64,000 nucleotides of DNA from Ga0077527 sp964486865 (GCA_964486865.1 CAZAOZ010000007.1:1-64000), one strand, 5' to 3'; shown: positions 8,236 through 17,662, numbered from the stretch's first letter. Numbers and translations: made by a program. The notes: generated by a model not told the origin, from the sequence alone.

Positions 8236-8260
8236 AGGGCACGTGCAGCGTGCCCTTCTT
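8236..8260 (+). terminator. Terminator of ispB
   Basis: AGGGCACG (8236-8243) pairs with CGTGCCCT (8249-8256) around a 5-nt loop, followed by a short T-rich tail. It separates ispB from the tRNA gene that starts 13 bp later. Confidence 0.75.
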
Positions 8261-8272
8261 GTTTGTGCCATT

Positions 8273-8349
<77 letters not shown>

Positions 8350-8418
8350 AGAATTTTGCGGCGCCATCCAGGATGGTTTATGGCGCCGCTGTCTTTTCCC
8401 GGGACCGGAGTCTGATTG

Positions 8419-8649
8419 ATGGCCAAGATCCTGCTCCTTGCACTGGTTTTCGTGGTCGCGTTCTGGCTGCTGCGGCGGTATCGCAGGCACCTCGACCGGG
8501 AGCCTTCGCGCAATCCCGCCACCGGGACCGAGGACATGGTGCGTTGTGCCCGTTGCGATATCCATATTCCTCGTGCAGAAGGGGTGACGGCAGAGGGCCG
8601 GTATTTCTGCTCTGCCGAGCACGAGCGTGAATTCCGCAACGCGCGCTGA
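8419..8649 (+). CDS. PP0621-family membrane-anchored small protein
   Basis: A protein of 76 residues. A single N-terminal transmembrane segment (ILLLALVFVVAFWLL) is followed by a short basic linker and a cysteine motif, CARCDIHIPRAEG, then YFCSAEHEREF. The two cysteine/histidine pairs look like a small metal-binding knuckle. This is the layout of the PP0621 family, of unknown function, which often sits just in front of pilS in beta- and gammaproteobacteria, as here. An in-frame TTG at 8416 precedes the chosen ATG. Confidence 0.8.
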   Translation: MAKILLLALVFVVAFWLLRRYRRHLDREPSRNPATGTEDMVRCARCDIHIPRAEGVTAEGRYFCSAEHEREFRNAR

Positions 8650-8659
8650 TCCATTGCCG

Positions 8660-10282
8660 ATGAAGTCCGCCGGGCGGTCCACGCTGTTTTTCGCAGGTCA
8701 GGATCGCTCAGGACTTGCGCCGGACGCCTACTGGCGCTCGCTGCTGCTGTTCAACGTGTATCGCACGGCAGCGGCCTTGCTGCTGTTACTCGCGGCAGGC
8801 TTCTGGGGCGCCACGCTGCAGTTCGGCTCCCGCGACATGCAGCTGTTCCTGATCGGCGCGGCGGGCTACGCGGCGTTTGCGCTGGCGATGTTCGCGCTGA
8901 TCCGTACGCGCGAGCGCTTCGTATGGCAACTCGCCATCCAGGTCGGCGCCGATATCTGCTTTGTCGTTCTGCTGATGTACGCGAGCGGCGGGCTGGCCAG
9001 CGGTCTGGGTCTGCTGTTGCTGACATCGCTGGCCGCCGCGGGACTGGTGAGCCGCGGCCGGCTGACGCTGTTTTTTGCCGCCATTGCGACCATTGCGATC
9101 CTGCTCGAGCATACCTATGAGGTGCTGAACTTCACCGAAAGTGGCGCCCAGTATGTGCAGGCCGGTCTGCTGTCCATCGCTTATTTTGCAATCGCCTGGC
9201 TGGCCCACGTGCTGGCAATGCGCTCACTCGCGAGCGAGAAACTGGCGGCGCAGCGCGAGATCGACCTCGCCAACATGGCGCAGGTGAATCAATTGGTTAT
9301 CCAGGACATGGAACATGGTGTCATCGTGGTGGATGGCGAGGGCATCGTGCGCCAGACGAACACCGCGGCCACGCGGATGATTGACGGACTGGGGGGCGGC
9401 GGCGTCATTGCGCTCAGCAATTGCGCGCCGGCGCTGCATGAGCGGTTCAAGTCCTGGCTCGACGACGCGCAGGGACGGCAGGCGCCGGATGAATTTGATC
9501 TGGGCGCGAATCTGGGCGCGAATCTGCGCGCGCGCCTGGTGCCGGTGGCGCCGCAGCGGGGCGCCGGCGCAGTGATATTTCTCGAGGATCTTGCGCGCAT
9601 CCAGTCCGCGGCGCGGCAACTGAAACTCGCCGCACTGGGCCGGCTCACCGCCAATATCGCGCATGAAATCCGCAATCCGCTCGGCGCGATCAGCCATGCT
9701 GCCGAGTTGTTGCAGGAAGAACCCGGCGTGTCCACTGGCGCCCAGCGACTGACGGTGATCATCCGCGACAATACGCGCCGCCTCGACCGCATGATCAACA
9801 ATGTGCAGACGCTGAACCGCGGCGAGCGTGCGGTCAGGGAGCGTGTGCATCTCGGCTCCTACCTGCGGGCGTTTATTGAACAGTTTGTGGACACGGAGAA
9901 ACTTGATGTGCCGGTGATCACGCTGGAACTGGCCGTGGATACGCACGTCATGTTCGACCGCGATCACCTGAACCAGGTGTTGTGGAACCTGTGCCGCAAT
10001 GCGCTGCGCCACTCGCAGGGCAAAGCCGGAAGCATCCGGCTGGTGGTCGGCCGTTCGTACCGTGGCAATGCGGTAAGATTGGATGTGATTGACGACGGGG
10101 CGGGCGTGCCGCCGGAGTCCCGCGGCAAGCTGTTCGAGCCGTTTTTCACCACGGCGCCGGGCGGTACGGGCCTAGGCCTGTACCTTGCGCGTGAAATCTG
10201 CGAAGCCAACGGTGCGGTGCTGGAATATGTGGAGTCGGTGCGCGGGGCGCAGTTTTCGGTGGTTTGCGCGACGGATCAATAA
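8660..10282 (+). CDS. pilS: Sensor histidine kinase PilS
   Basis: A protein of 540 residues. About six hydrophobic segments fill the first 190 residues, including LLLLAAGFWGATL and GLGLLLLTSLAAAGL. A PAS-like region follows (VIVVDGEGIVRQTNTAA). The dimerisation domain has the phosphoacceptor H335 in AHEIRNPLGAISHAAELL. The ATPase domain shows NLCRNALRHS, DDGAGVP and GTGLGLYLARE. PilS senses pilin in the inner membrane and phosphorylates PilR. The ATG at 8660 lies 10 bp past the preceding stop; an in-frame start at 8627 overlaps that gene and was not used. pilR follows after 43 bp. Confidence 0.92.
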   Translation: MKSAGRSTLFFAGQDRSGLAPDAYWRSLLLFNVYRTAAALLLLLAAGFWGATLQFGSRDMQLFLIGAAGYAAFALAMFALIRTRERFVWQLAIQVGADICFVVLLMYASGGLASGLGLLLLTSLAAAGLVSRGRLTLFFAAIATIAILLEHTYEVLNFTESGAQYVQAGLLSIAYFAIAWLAHVLAMRSLASEKLAAQREIDLANMAQVNQLVIQDMEHGVIVVDGEGIVRQTNTAATRMIDGLGGGGVIALSNCAPALHERFKSWLDDAQGRQAPDEFDLGANLGANLRARLVPVAPQRGAGAVIFLEDLARIQSAARQLKLAALGRLTANIAHEIRNPLGAISHAAELLQEEPGVSTGAQRLTVIIRDNTRRLDRMINNVQTLNRGERAVRERVHLGSYLRAFIEQFVDTEKLDVPVITLELAVDTHVMFDRDHLNQVLWNLCRNALRHSQGKAGSIRLVVGRSYRGNAVRLDVIDDGAGVPPESRGKLFEPFFTTAPGGTGLGLYLAREICEANGAVLEYVESVRGAQFSVVCATDQ

Positions 10283-10325
10283 GCAGTTGCAACGGGCTGT
10301 TGAAACAGGCTGCTGAGGGAGGGCT

Positions 10326-11696
10326 GTGGCGACCGGTCAGATACTGGTGGTCGATGACGAGGCGGATATCCGGGAGTTGCTGAGCATGACCCTGATCCGC
10401 ATGGGTCTGGAGCCGCATTGCGCCGGCGGCGTCGATGAGGCCATCGCCATGCTCGGGCGCAACAGCTTCGAGCTGTGCCTGACGGACATGCGTCTTGCCG
10501 ACGGCGATGGCCTGTCGATCGTCGAGCACATCACCAAAAATCATCCCAGCCTGCCGGTCGCGGTCATTACCGCCCACGGCAGTGCCGAGAATGCGGTTGC
10601 TGCGCTGAAAGCGGGGGCATTCGATTATCTCGGCAAACCGGTATCACTGGATCAGTTACGCGCGCTCGTGCGCTCCGCGCTGAAGCTGCCGCGTCCCGGA
10701 GACAAAAACCGCGGCAGTGATGCGGGTCCGGCGCTGTCGCCGGGGGCGCCGCAGCTGATCGGCGGTTCGCCGTTGATGGTGCAGGCGCGCGGGATGATCG
10801 ACAAGCTGGCGCGCAGCCAGGCGCCGGTGCAGATTCGCGGCGAATCGGGATGCGGCAAGGAGCTGGCCGCACGTCTGATCCACATGAATGGCGCGCGGCG
10901 TGACGGGCCGTTTGTTGCGGTCAACTGCGGCGCGATCCCGGAAAACCTGATGGAGTCGGAGTTTTTCGGACACAAGAAGGGTGCTTTTACCGGCGCCGTG
11001 GCGGACCACGACGGTTTTTTCCGGGCGGCCGACAGCGGCACGCTGTTCCTCGACGAGGTCGGCGATCTGCCGTTGGCGATGCAGGTGAAATTGCTGCGGG
11101 CGATCCAGGAGAAGCGGGTGCGCAAGGTCGGCTCTACGGCCGAGGAGCCGGTTGATGTGCGCATCATCAGCGCAACCCACCGCCACCTTGCGGACGAAGT
11201 GAAAAACGGCGCGTTCCGCCAGGATCTGTATTACCGCCTCAATGTCATTGAACTGCGCATGCCCGCGCTGCGCGAAATGCGCGACGACATTCCGCAACTG
11301 GCCGCGGCAATACTGGCACACCATGCAGCCAACGGGCGGGCGACGCCGCTGTCCGGACCGGCCAGGCTCGCGCTGCAGGCCTACCGCTTTCCGGGCAACG
11401 TGCGCGAGCTGGAGAACATACTCGAGCGCGCCGTCGCGCTGGCCACGGGCGACGAGATCACGGTCGAGGATCTGCAGCTTTCAGAAGAGCATGCCGTCGA
11501 GCACGATCCGGGAATGGAGGGGCTGCCGTTGCCCGAGCGGCTGGAAGCCATCGAGCGCAAATCGATACTGGATGCGCTGGAACGCACCCGCTACAACCAG
11601 ACGGCGGCGGCGAAGTTGCTGGGGATTTCCTTTCGCGCGCTGCGCCACCGCATCCAGCGCCTGGGCATCCGCCAGGAACTCGATGCCAAGCCCTGA
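10326..11696 (+). CDS. pilR: Sigma-54-dependent response regulator PilR
   Basis: A protein of 456 residues in three domains. The receiver domain carries the phosphorylation site D54 (LTDMRLADGDG). The AAA+ domain shows Walker A GESGCGKE (from G172), the sigma-54 contact loop GAFTGA (from G219) and Walker B TLFLDEVGDLP. A Fis-type helix-turn-helix ends the protein (NQTAAAKLLGISFRALRHRI). PilR activates type IV pilin transcription with RpoN. The start codon is GTG, preceded by GAGGGAGGG at 10315-10323. The gene pairs with pilS upstream. Confidence 0.93.
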   Translation: MATGQILVVDDEADIRELLSMTLIRMGLEPHCAGGVDEAIAMLGRNSFELCLTDMRLADGDGLSIVEHITKNHPSLPVAVITAHGSAENAVAALKAGAFDYLGKPVSLDQLRALVRSALKLPRPGDKNRGSDAGPALSPGAPQLIGGSPLMVQARGMIDKLARSQAPVQIRGESGCGKELAARLIHMNGARRDGPFVAVNCGAIPENLMESEFFGHKKGAFTGAVADHDGFFRAADSGTLFLDEVGDLPLAMQVKLLRAIQEKRVRKVGSTAEEPVDVRIISATHRHLADEVKNGAFRQDLYYRLNVIELRMPALREMRDDIPQLAAAILAHHAANGRATPLSGPARLALQAYRFPGNVRELENILERAVALATGDEITVEDLQLSEEHAVEHDPGMEGLPLPERLEAIERKSILDALERTRYNQTAAAKLLGISFRALRHRIQRLGIRQELDAKP

Positions 11697-11705
11697 GGGC
11701 TGGGT

Positions 11706-12248
11706 GTGAACATCGACGCCGCCGGCGTGGTCGATGAGGCCCTGTTCACGGCGTCCCCCAATTGCGATGCCCGTCCCGCGGACACCGCCATCGAACTGCT
11801 GGTCATCCACAACATCAGCCTGCCGCCGGGCGTGTTCGGCGGCACGGCGGTGACCGACCTGTTCCTGAACCGCCTCGATCCGCAGGCGCACCCTTACTAC
11901 GCGGAAATCGCCGCACTGCGCGTATCCGCCCACTTTTTCATCCGGCGCGACGGCGCGCTGCTGCAGTTCGTGCCCTGCGCGATGCGGGCCTGGCACGCCG
12001 GGGAGTCGTCCTGGTGCGGCCGCGCACGCTGCAATGATTTCTCGATCGGCATCGAACTCGAAGGCTCCGACGACACCGCGTTTACCGACGCCCAGTATCG
12101 CCGGCTGGCAGCCTTGTCCCGGCTGCTGCGCGCGCATTACCCTATTGCCGCCAGCGTGGGGCATGCGGATATTGCCCCCGGTCGCAAGACTGATCCGGGG
12201 CCGCATTTCGACTGGGGCCGCTATCGCGCCGCAGTGCTGCCGGGCTGA
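11706..12248 (+). CDS. ampD: 1,6-anhydro-N-acetylmuramyl-L-alanine amidase AmpD
   Basis: A cytoplasmic zinc amidase of 180 residues that cleaves the stem peptide from anhydro-muropeptides during peptidoglycan recycling. The metal ligands are H35 (VIHN), H153 (GHADIAPGRK) and D163 (TDPGPHFDW), matching the E. coli enzyme. The core motif SAHFFIRRDG...HAGESSW is also present. There is no signal peptide. The start appears to be GTG at 11706, 9 bp behind pilR, so it may be cotranscribed with pilSR. Confidence 0.93.
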   Translation: MNIDAAGVVDEALFTASPNCDARPADTAIELLVIHNISLPPGVFGGTAVTDLFLNRLDPQAHPYYAEIAALRVSAHFFIRRDGALLQFVPCAMRAWHAGESSWCGRARCNDFSIGIELEGSDDTAFTDAQYRRLAALSRLLRAHYPIAASVGHADIAPGRKTDPGPHFDWGRYRAAVLPG

Positions 12249-12432
12249 CCCACTGCAGGGTTTATGACGTAGCCGCTGCGCTCTGCACGCAGCGTCGGCC
12301 CGTCCGCGTTCCCGAAATACCCGAAGTGTTGCGGTCGCCCAGGAAGCTGCACACTTTTTGTGCAAATAATCCGGCGCTTATGGTCGCTTCCTGCTGTTTC
12401 TCAAGAACTTTTCAAAAAAGCGTAAAAACCTG

Positions 12433-12461
12433 TTGCGGATTCAAAATCTGGCTACTAGAAT
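12433..12461 (+). promoter_or_regulatory. Sigma-70 promoter for nrdAB
   Basis: TTGCGG (12433-12438) and TAGAAT (12456-12461) are spaced by 17 bp in the 327-bp gap between ampD and nrdA. The start point would fall near 12468, giving a leader of about 110 nt. The rest of the gap upstream (12249-12430) shows no further gene. Confidence 0.6.
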
Positions 12462-12480
12462 TCGTTCAAAATAACGTGCA

Positions 12481-12500
12481 AACCACAAGATGTAGTGGTT
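12481..12500 (+). promoter_or_regulatory. Candidate NrdR box upstream of nrdA
   Basis: AACCAC (12481-12486) and GTGGTT (12495-12500) form an inverted repeat around AAGATGTA. The 16-bp core CCACAAGATGTAGTGG resembles the NrdR box, a site of the ATP-cone repressor that controls ribonucleotide reductase genes in most bacteria. NrdR boxes usually come in pairs about 31 bp apart; I found no clear second copy. The site lies just downstream of the predicted start point, where binding would block transcription. Confidence 0.55.
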
Positions 12501-12575
12501 AGGCTGTGGTTGATGGACCGGGAAGCGGTTATTCCAGGGAAATCAGAAAACTTAAAAAAATCAAGGAGTTACGAT

Positions 12576-15443
12576 ATGCATGTCGCCACCGATCCCAACC
12601 AGCCCCGCACGCCCCCCCAAGTTGCTGCAATTCCGGAGGACGCTGCACGGGAAGCGCTGTACGCCCAATACAAGATCATCCGGCGTAACGGCTCTGTGGT
12701 GGGGTTCGAACCGGCAAAGGTCGCCATTGCGATGACCAAGGCATTCATCGCCGTGAACGGCGGGCAGGGTGCGGCCTCGGCGCGGGTGCGCGATCAGGTT
12801 GCGGTGCTGACCGACAGCGTGGTGAGCGCCCTGATGCGGCGCCAGCCTTCCGGCGGCACATTCCATATCGAGGACATCCAGGATCAGGTGGAACTCGCGC
12901 TGATGCGCATGGGTGAGCATCATGTCGCCCGTGCCTATGTGCTGTATCGCGAGGAGCGCGCCAAGGAGCGCGCGCGCCAGCGCGAGGCGCGTCACGAGAC
13001 CGCCGGCGCGCGCAGCGAGGTGCTCAATGTCATCGATGACGGGGTGACGCGGCCGCTGGACGTGCCGCGCATTACGGCGCTGGTGGAAAGCGCCTGCGCC
13101 GGCCTCGGCCGGGATGTCAGTGCGCAGCCGATTCTCGAGGCGATGTACCGCGACCTCTACGAGGGCGTGCCCATCGAAGAAGTGCGTAAATCACTGGTGC
13201 TCGCGGCGCGCGGGCTGATCGAACAGGATCCCGGCTACAGCTATGTCACGGCCCGCCTGCTGCTGCACACGCTGCGTCTGGAGACGCTGGGCGAGGAAGC
13301 TACGCAGGAGGATATGGCAACCCGGTATGCCGCCTATCTCCCGCAGTTCATCGCGAAGGGCGTTGCCGCCGAACTGCTCGACGAGCGCCTGGCGAGTTAC
13401 GACCTGAAAGCGCTGGGCGCCGCGATCGACGCGCAACGCGACCTCAAGTTCACCTACTTGGGGCTGCAGATTCTGTACGACCGCTATTTCCTGCATATCG
13501 GCGGGCAGCGTATCGAGCTGCCGCAGGTTTTCTTCATGCGGGTGGCGATGGGGCTGGCGCTCAATGAGCAGGAAGACCAGCGCGAAGCGCGCGCCATCGA
13601 GTTCTACAACGTGCTGTCGAGCTTTGATTTCATGAGCTCGACGCCGACGCTGTTCAACTCCGGCACACGCCGCTCGCAACTGGCGAGCTGCTATCTGACC
13701 ACGGTTTCCGACGATCTCGACGGCATCTACGAGGCGATCAAGGAAAACGCGATGCTGCAGAAGTACGCCGGCGGCATCGGCAATGACTGGACGCCGGTGC
13801 GCGCGCTGGGCGCCTATATCAAGGGCACCAACGGCAAGTCGCAGGGCGTGGTGCCGTTCCTGAAGGTGGTCAACGACACCGCGGTGGCCGTCAACCAGGG
13901 CGGCAAGCGCAAGGGCGCGGTGTGTTCCTATCTCGAGAGCTGGCACCTCGACATCGAGGAGTTTCTGGAGCTGCGCAAGAATACCGGCGACGACCGCCGG
14001 CGCACCCATGACATGAACACGGCGAACTGGGTGCCTGACCTGTTCATGAAGCGCGTCATGGAAAACGGTGACTGGACCCTGTTCTCGCCCTCGGATGTGC
14101 CGGATCTGCATGACAAATTCGGCAAGGCGTTTGAAAAAGCCTATGTCGAATACGAAGCGAAGTGCGCGCGCGGCGAGATGAAGCTCTTCAAGACCATTCC
14201 CGCCAATCAGCTGTGGCGCAAGATGCTGACCATGCTGTTTGAAACCGGGCATCCATGGATCACCTTCAAGGATCCGTGCAACCTGCGTTCCCCGCAGCAG
14301 CACGTCGGCGTGGTGCACAGTTCCAACCTGTGCACGGAGATCACGCTGAACACGGGAGCCGACGAAATTGCGGTGTGCAACCTGGGCTCGGTCAACATGC
14401 CGGCGCACCTGGATATGTCCACCCGCCGGCTCGACATGGAAAAGCTCAAGCGCACGGTCGGCACCGCGATGCGCATGCTCGACAATGTGATTGACCTCAA
14501 TTTCTACAACGTCAACAAGGCGCGCAATTCCAATTTCAAGCATCGTCCGGTGGGGCTGGGCATCATGGGTTTCCAGGATTGCCTGCACATGCTGCGCGTG
14601 CCGTACGGTTCGCCGGCGGCCGTGGAATTCGCCGATCGCTCGATGGAGCAGGTGGCCTACACGGCGTTTTCCGCGTCGGCTGATCTGGCCGAAGAGCGGG
14701 GCCCGTATTCCACCTTCAAGGGTTCACTGTGGGACCGCGGCATTCTGCCGCTCGACTCGGTCAAGCTGCTGGCCGAGGAACGCGGCGGCTATGTCGAGTG
14801 CGACATGTCCGCCACGCTCGACTGGAACGGGTTGCGCGGCCGCATCCAGCGCGTCGGCATGCGCAATTCGAACTGCCTGGCGATCGCGCCGACGGCAACC
14901 ATTGCCAATATCACCGGACTGTCGCAGTGCATCGAACCGACGTACCAGAATCTCTACGTCAAGTCGAACCTGTCGGGCGAATTCACGGTCGTCAACGAAT
15001 TCCTGGTGCGCGACCTTAAAAAGCTCAATCTGTGGGATGAGGTGATGATCGCCGACCTCAAATATTTCGACGGTTCGCTGGCGCGCATCGATCGCGTGCC
15101 GCCGGATGTGCGCGCCCTGTATGCCACGGCGTTCGAGATGGATGCCAGCTGGCTGGTGGAATGCGCCGCGCGCCGGCAGAAGTGGGTGGACCAGTCGCAG
15201 TCGCTGAATATCTACATGGCCGGTGCGTCGGGCAAAAAACTGGATGACACCTACAAGCTGGCCTGGGTGCGCGGCCTGAAGACCACGTACTACCTGCGCA
15301 CGCTGGGGGCAACTTCGACGGAGAAATCCACCTCCAAGGCGGGGCAGTTGAATGCGGTGACGTCCGATGGCGGGGCGACCGGTGAGTCGGAACAGCCCAA
15401 AGTGTGCTCCATACTCGATCCCGAGTGTGAGTCGTGCCAGTAG
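12576..15443 (+). CDS. nrdA: Class Ia ribonucleoside-diphosphate reductase, alpha subunit
   Basis: A protein of 955 residues that reduces ribonucleoside diphosphates to deoxyribonucleotides. An ATP-cone domain opens the protein (IIRRNGSVVGFEPAKVAIAM). The active site has the redox cysteine in RSQLASCYLTT, the radical cysteine and glutamate in NLCTEITLN, and the partner cysteine in AVCNLGSVNM. A CxxC-type tail (DPECESCQ) would accept electrons from thioredoxin or glutaredoxin. The start at 12576 follows AAGGAG at 12563-12568; longer in-frame starts to 12495 overlap the predicted NrdR box. nrdB follows after 151 bp. Confidence 0.97.
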   Translation: MHVATDPNQPRTPPQVAAIPEDAAREALYAQYKIIRRNGSVVGFEPAKVAIAMTKAFIAVNGGQGAASARVRDQVAVLTDSVVSALMRRQPSGGTFHIEDIQDQVELALMRMGEHHVARAYVLYREERAKERARQREARHETAGARSEVLNVIDDGVTRPLDVPRITALVESACAGLGRDVSAQPILEAMYRDLYEGVPIEEVRKSLVLAARGLIEQDPGYSYVTARLLLHTLRLETLGEEATQEDMATRYAAYLPQFIAKGVAAELLDERLASYDLKALGAAIDAQRDLKFTYLGLQILYDRYFLHIGGQRIELPQVFFMRVAMGLALNEQEDQREARAIEFYNVLSSFDFMSSTPTLFNSGTRRSQLASCYLTTVSDDLDGIYEAIKENAMLQKYAGGIGNDWTPVRALGAYIKGTNGKSQGVVPFLKVVNDTAVAVNQGGKRKGAVCSYLESWHLDIEEFLELRKNTGDDRRRTHDMNTANWVPDLFMKRVMENGDWTLFSPSDVPDLHDKFGKAFEKAYVEYEAKCARGEMKLFKTIPANQLWRKMLTMLFETGHPWITFKDPCNLRSPQQHVGVVHSSNLCTEITLNTGADEIAVCNLGSVNMPAHLDMSTRRLDMEKLKRTVGTAMRMLDNVIDLNFYNVNKARNSNFKHRPVGLGIMGFQDCLHMLRVPYGSPAAVEFADRSMEQVAYTAFSASADLAEERGPYSTFKGSLWDRGILPLDSVKLLAEERGGYVECDMSATLDWNGLRGRIQRVGMRNSNCLAIAPTATIANITGLSQCIEPTYQNLYVKSNLSGEFTVVNEFLVRDLKKLNLWDEVMIADLKYFDGSLARIDRVPPDVRALYATAFEMDASWLVECAARRQKWVDQSQSLNIYMAGASGKKLDDTYKLAWVRGLKTTYYLRTLGATSTEKSTSKAGQLNAVTSDGGATGESEQPKVCSILDPECESCQ

Positions 15444-15594
15444 GTGTGATGGAAAACACAGAACAGGGAGCGCAGTTGCCGGATCAGGTTTGTTTTGCGG
15501 GCAGTGCGGCGGCTTCACCAAAAACATCATCAAGATCCGCCGTCTGTTCCGGAAGTGAAGTGTCCACCCACAAAGCCAATAAAGGAGACTGAGC

Positions 15595-16716
15595 ATGTTG
15601 CAGTTTGAAGAGTCGGCTGCTGCCGGTACTGGTGCGGGGCGGCAACTGCCGATGAGCGAGCCGGCGCGGGCGCCGGTACCGGGTGCTGTCGAGGAATTGC
15701 GGCGCGTCAATGTCGCCGACAAGCGCGTCATCAACGGCAGCACGGATGTGAACCAGCTGGTGCCGTTCAAGTACAAATGGGCGTGGGACAAGTACCTCTC
15801 GGCCTGCGCCAACCACTGGATGCCGCAGGAAATCCAGATGAGCCGCGACATCGCCCTGTGGAAAGATCCCAACGGACTGACCGAAGACGAGCGGCGCATC
15901 GTCAAGCGCAATCTCGGTTTTTTTGTCACCGCTGATTCCCTGGCCGCGAACAATATCGTGCTGGGCACCTACCGGCACATTACCGCGCCCGAGTGCCGCC
16001 AGTACCTGCTGCGCCAGGCCTTCGAGGAGGCGATTCATACCCACGCTTACCAGTACATCGTGGAAAGTCTGGGCCTGGATGAAGGTGAAATATTCAATGC
16101 CTATCACGAGGTTTCGTCGATCCGCGACAAGGACGAGTTCCTGATCCCCTTCATCGATGTGCTGACCAATCCCACGTTCAAGACCGGTACGCCGGAGAAC
16201 GACCAGAAGCTGCTGAAGAGCCTGATCGTGTTTGCCTGCCTGATGGAGGGGCTGTTCTTTTACGTCGGTTTTGCGCAGATTCTTGCGCTGGGCCGGCAGA
16301 ACAAGATGACCGGCGCCGCCGAGCAGTACCAGTACATCCTGCGTGATGAATCGATGCACTGCAATTTCGGCATCGACCTGATCAACACCATCAAGCTGGA
16401 GAATCCGCATCTGTGGACCGCGGAATTCCGCGAAGAGCTGTGCGAGTTGTTCCACAAGGGCGTGGAGCTCGAGTACAAGTATGCCGAGGACACCATGCCG
16501 CGCGGCGTGCTGGGCCTCAACGCCGCGATGTTCAAGGAATACCTGCGCTTCATCGCCAACCGGCGTGCCCAGCAGATCGGCCTGGATCCCATGTTCGAAG
16601 GCGCAACCAATCCGTTTCCGTGGATGGCGGAGATGATCGACCTGAAAAAAGAACGCAATTTTTTCGAAACCCGGGTCATCGAATATCAGACCGGCGGTGC
16701 GTTGTCCTGGGATTGA
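15595..16716 (+). CDS. nrdB: Class Ia ribonucleoside-diphosphate reductase, beta subunit
   Basis: A protein of 373 residues carrying the diiron-tyrosyl radical. The EAIHTHAYQY helix holds the metal ligands E and H and, four residues on, the radical tyrosine. The other ligands are in LMEGLFF and DESMHCNFG. The glutamate/histidine pattern is complete, so the subunit should be active. AAAGGAG at 15581-15587 precedes the ATG. The 151-bp gap to nrdA holds no gene. Confidence 0.97.
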   Translation: MLQFEESAAAGTGAGRQLPMSEPARAPVPGAVEELRRVNVADKRVINGSTDVNQLVPFKYKWAWDKYLSACANHWMPQEIQMSRDIALWKDPNGLTEDERRIVKRNLGFFVTADSLAANNIVLGTYRHITAPECRQYLLRQAFEEAIHTHAYQYIVESLGLDEGEIFNAYHEVSSIRDKDEFLIPFIDVLTNPTFKTGTPENDQKLLKSLIVFACLMEGLFFYVGFAQILALGRQNKMTGAAEQYQYILRDESMHCNFGIDLINTIKLENPHLWTAEFREELCELFHKGVELEYKYAEDTMPRGVLGLNAAMFKEYLRFIANRRAQQIGLDPMFEGATNPFPWMAEMIDLKKERNFFETRVIEYQTGGALSWD

Positions 16717-16913
16717 TGCTCTGGAGATCCGGCAGGCGGAGGCTGAAACGAAACAGGTGAATGCAGGCGAGGATGTGCCGGACGTGCGGAATCCCGCGCT
16801 GAAGCGGCAGGGCCATCGGCGGCGCATCGCATCGCGGACGATCCCGCGATGCGACGCCGCCGGATTTTTTGGGTGTTGTTTCTGATCATCATCACCATGG
16901 GAGGGAAAACCCC

Positions 16914-17219
16914 TTGGCACTCAGTCTGAAGTTCCGGCGTTACCGCAGTCGCAGGACTCATCTGCATACGGTTACCGAACTGCGTGCGGAAGACAACTGC
17001 ACTCTCTGGCTGCGCTTTGATGATGGCGTGGAAGGGCATGTCTATCTGGGCGATCTGGTCGGTGACATGGCGCTGGCGGTGCTTTCCGATGCCGCGCTGT
17101 TCCGCCGGGTAGCGTTCGATCCGGTATCGAACGTCCTGACCTGGAGCGGCGGCATCCGCGTTGATCCGGATCTGCTCTATCGCGATCTGGCCACCAAGGC
17201 GGGCGCCATGGTGCACTAG
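16914..17219 (+). CDS. DUF2442 domain protein
   Basis: A protein of about 101 residues with the DUF2442 pattern: an opening HTVTELRAEDNCTLWLRFDDG, then GHVYLGDLVG and a closing FDPVSNVLTWSGGIRVDP with LYRDL. Function is unknown; solitary members sometimes accompany toxin genes or arise as adaptors. The start is uncertain because no ATG fits. A TTG at 16914 is favoured, since GGGAGG lies about 9 bp upstream; a further TTG at 16869 has none. It has no obvious operon partner. Confidence 0.7.
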   Translation: MALSLKFRRYRSRRTHLHTVTELRAEDNCTLWLRFDDGVEGHVYLGDLVGDMALAVLSDAALFRRVAFDPVSNVLTWSGGIRVDPDLLYRDLATKAGAMVH

Positions 17220-17332
17220 TACCCGCAGCAGCAACGGCAGGCGGCACACCCGCTGCAGCATGAAGTGTGCCGGGGAGCGCGGGTCAGCGGCAAGGACGCG
17301 CGCAAGTTGAGATGAAGCTGATGGAGGCTCGC

Positions 17333-17662
17333 ATGGCAAAAGCGAAAAAGAAGGCAGCAAAGAAAAAGACGGCGAAGACGGCGAAAAAGACGGCGAAGAA
17401 AAAACAGCTGAAAAAGAAGAAGGTCGTCCGCAAGGCTGCGGCACGCAAGGGTGCAAGCCGCAAGGCGGGCAAAAAAAAGCCGGCCCGAAAGCCGGCAAAG
17501 AAAAAAGCAGTCAAGAAAAAGCAGAAACAACAATCTGCTGCCGGAAAGCGGACGGCTTCAGGAAAACCTGCATCCCGGGTAGTGCCGGAACCGGCTCCAG
17601 TAGCGCCCCGTCCGATTGCTGTTCCGGGCGCATGGCCGTTTCCGATGGGGAGCAGGCCCTGA
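17333..17662 (+). CDS. Lysine/alanine-rich histone H1-like protein
   Basis: A protein of 109 residues, of which the first 75 are almost only K, A, R, T, V and Q in AKKK/AAKK-type repeats, like the C-terminal tail of histone H1 and bacterial HctB/AlgP-type proteins. Such proteins bind DNA non-specifically. A different ending follows, with a proline-rich linker (PEPAPVAPRPIAVP) and the terminal residues AWPFPMGSRP. The start at 17333 has TGGAGG just upstream. Low sequence complexity makes finer assignment unreliable. Confidence 0.7.
   Translation: MAKAKKKAAKKKTAKTAKKTAKKKQLKKKKVVRKAAARKGASRKAGKKKPARKPAKKKAVKKKQKQQSAAGKRTASGKPASRVVPEPAPVAPRPIAVPGAWPFPMGSRP

Noticed and set aside
16869..16913. 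Four consecutive histidines just before the DUF2442 protein, as if a His-tag vector sequence
   Set aside because: They lie in an upstream extension starting at a TTG without a ribosome binding site; the region is probably not translated and nothing else suggests vector sequence.
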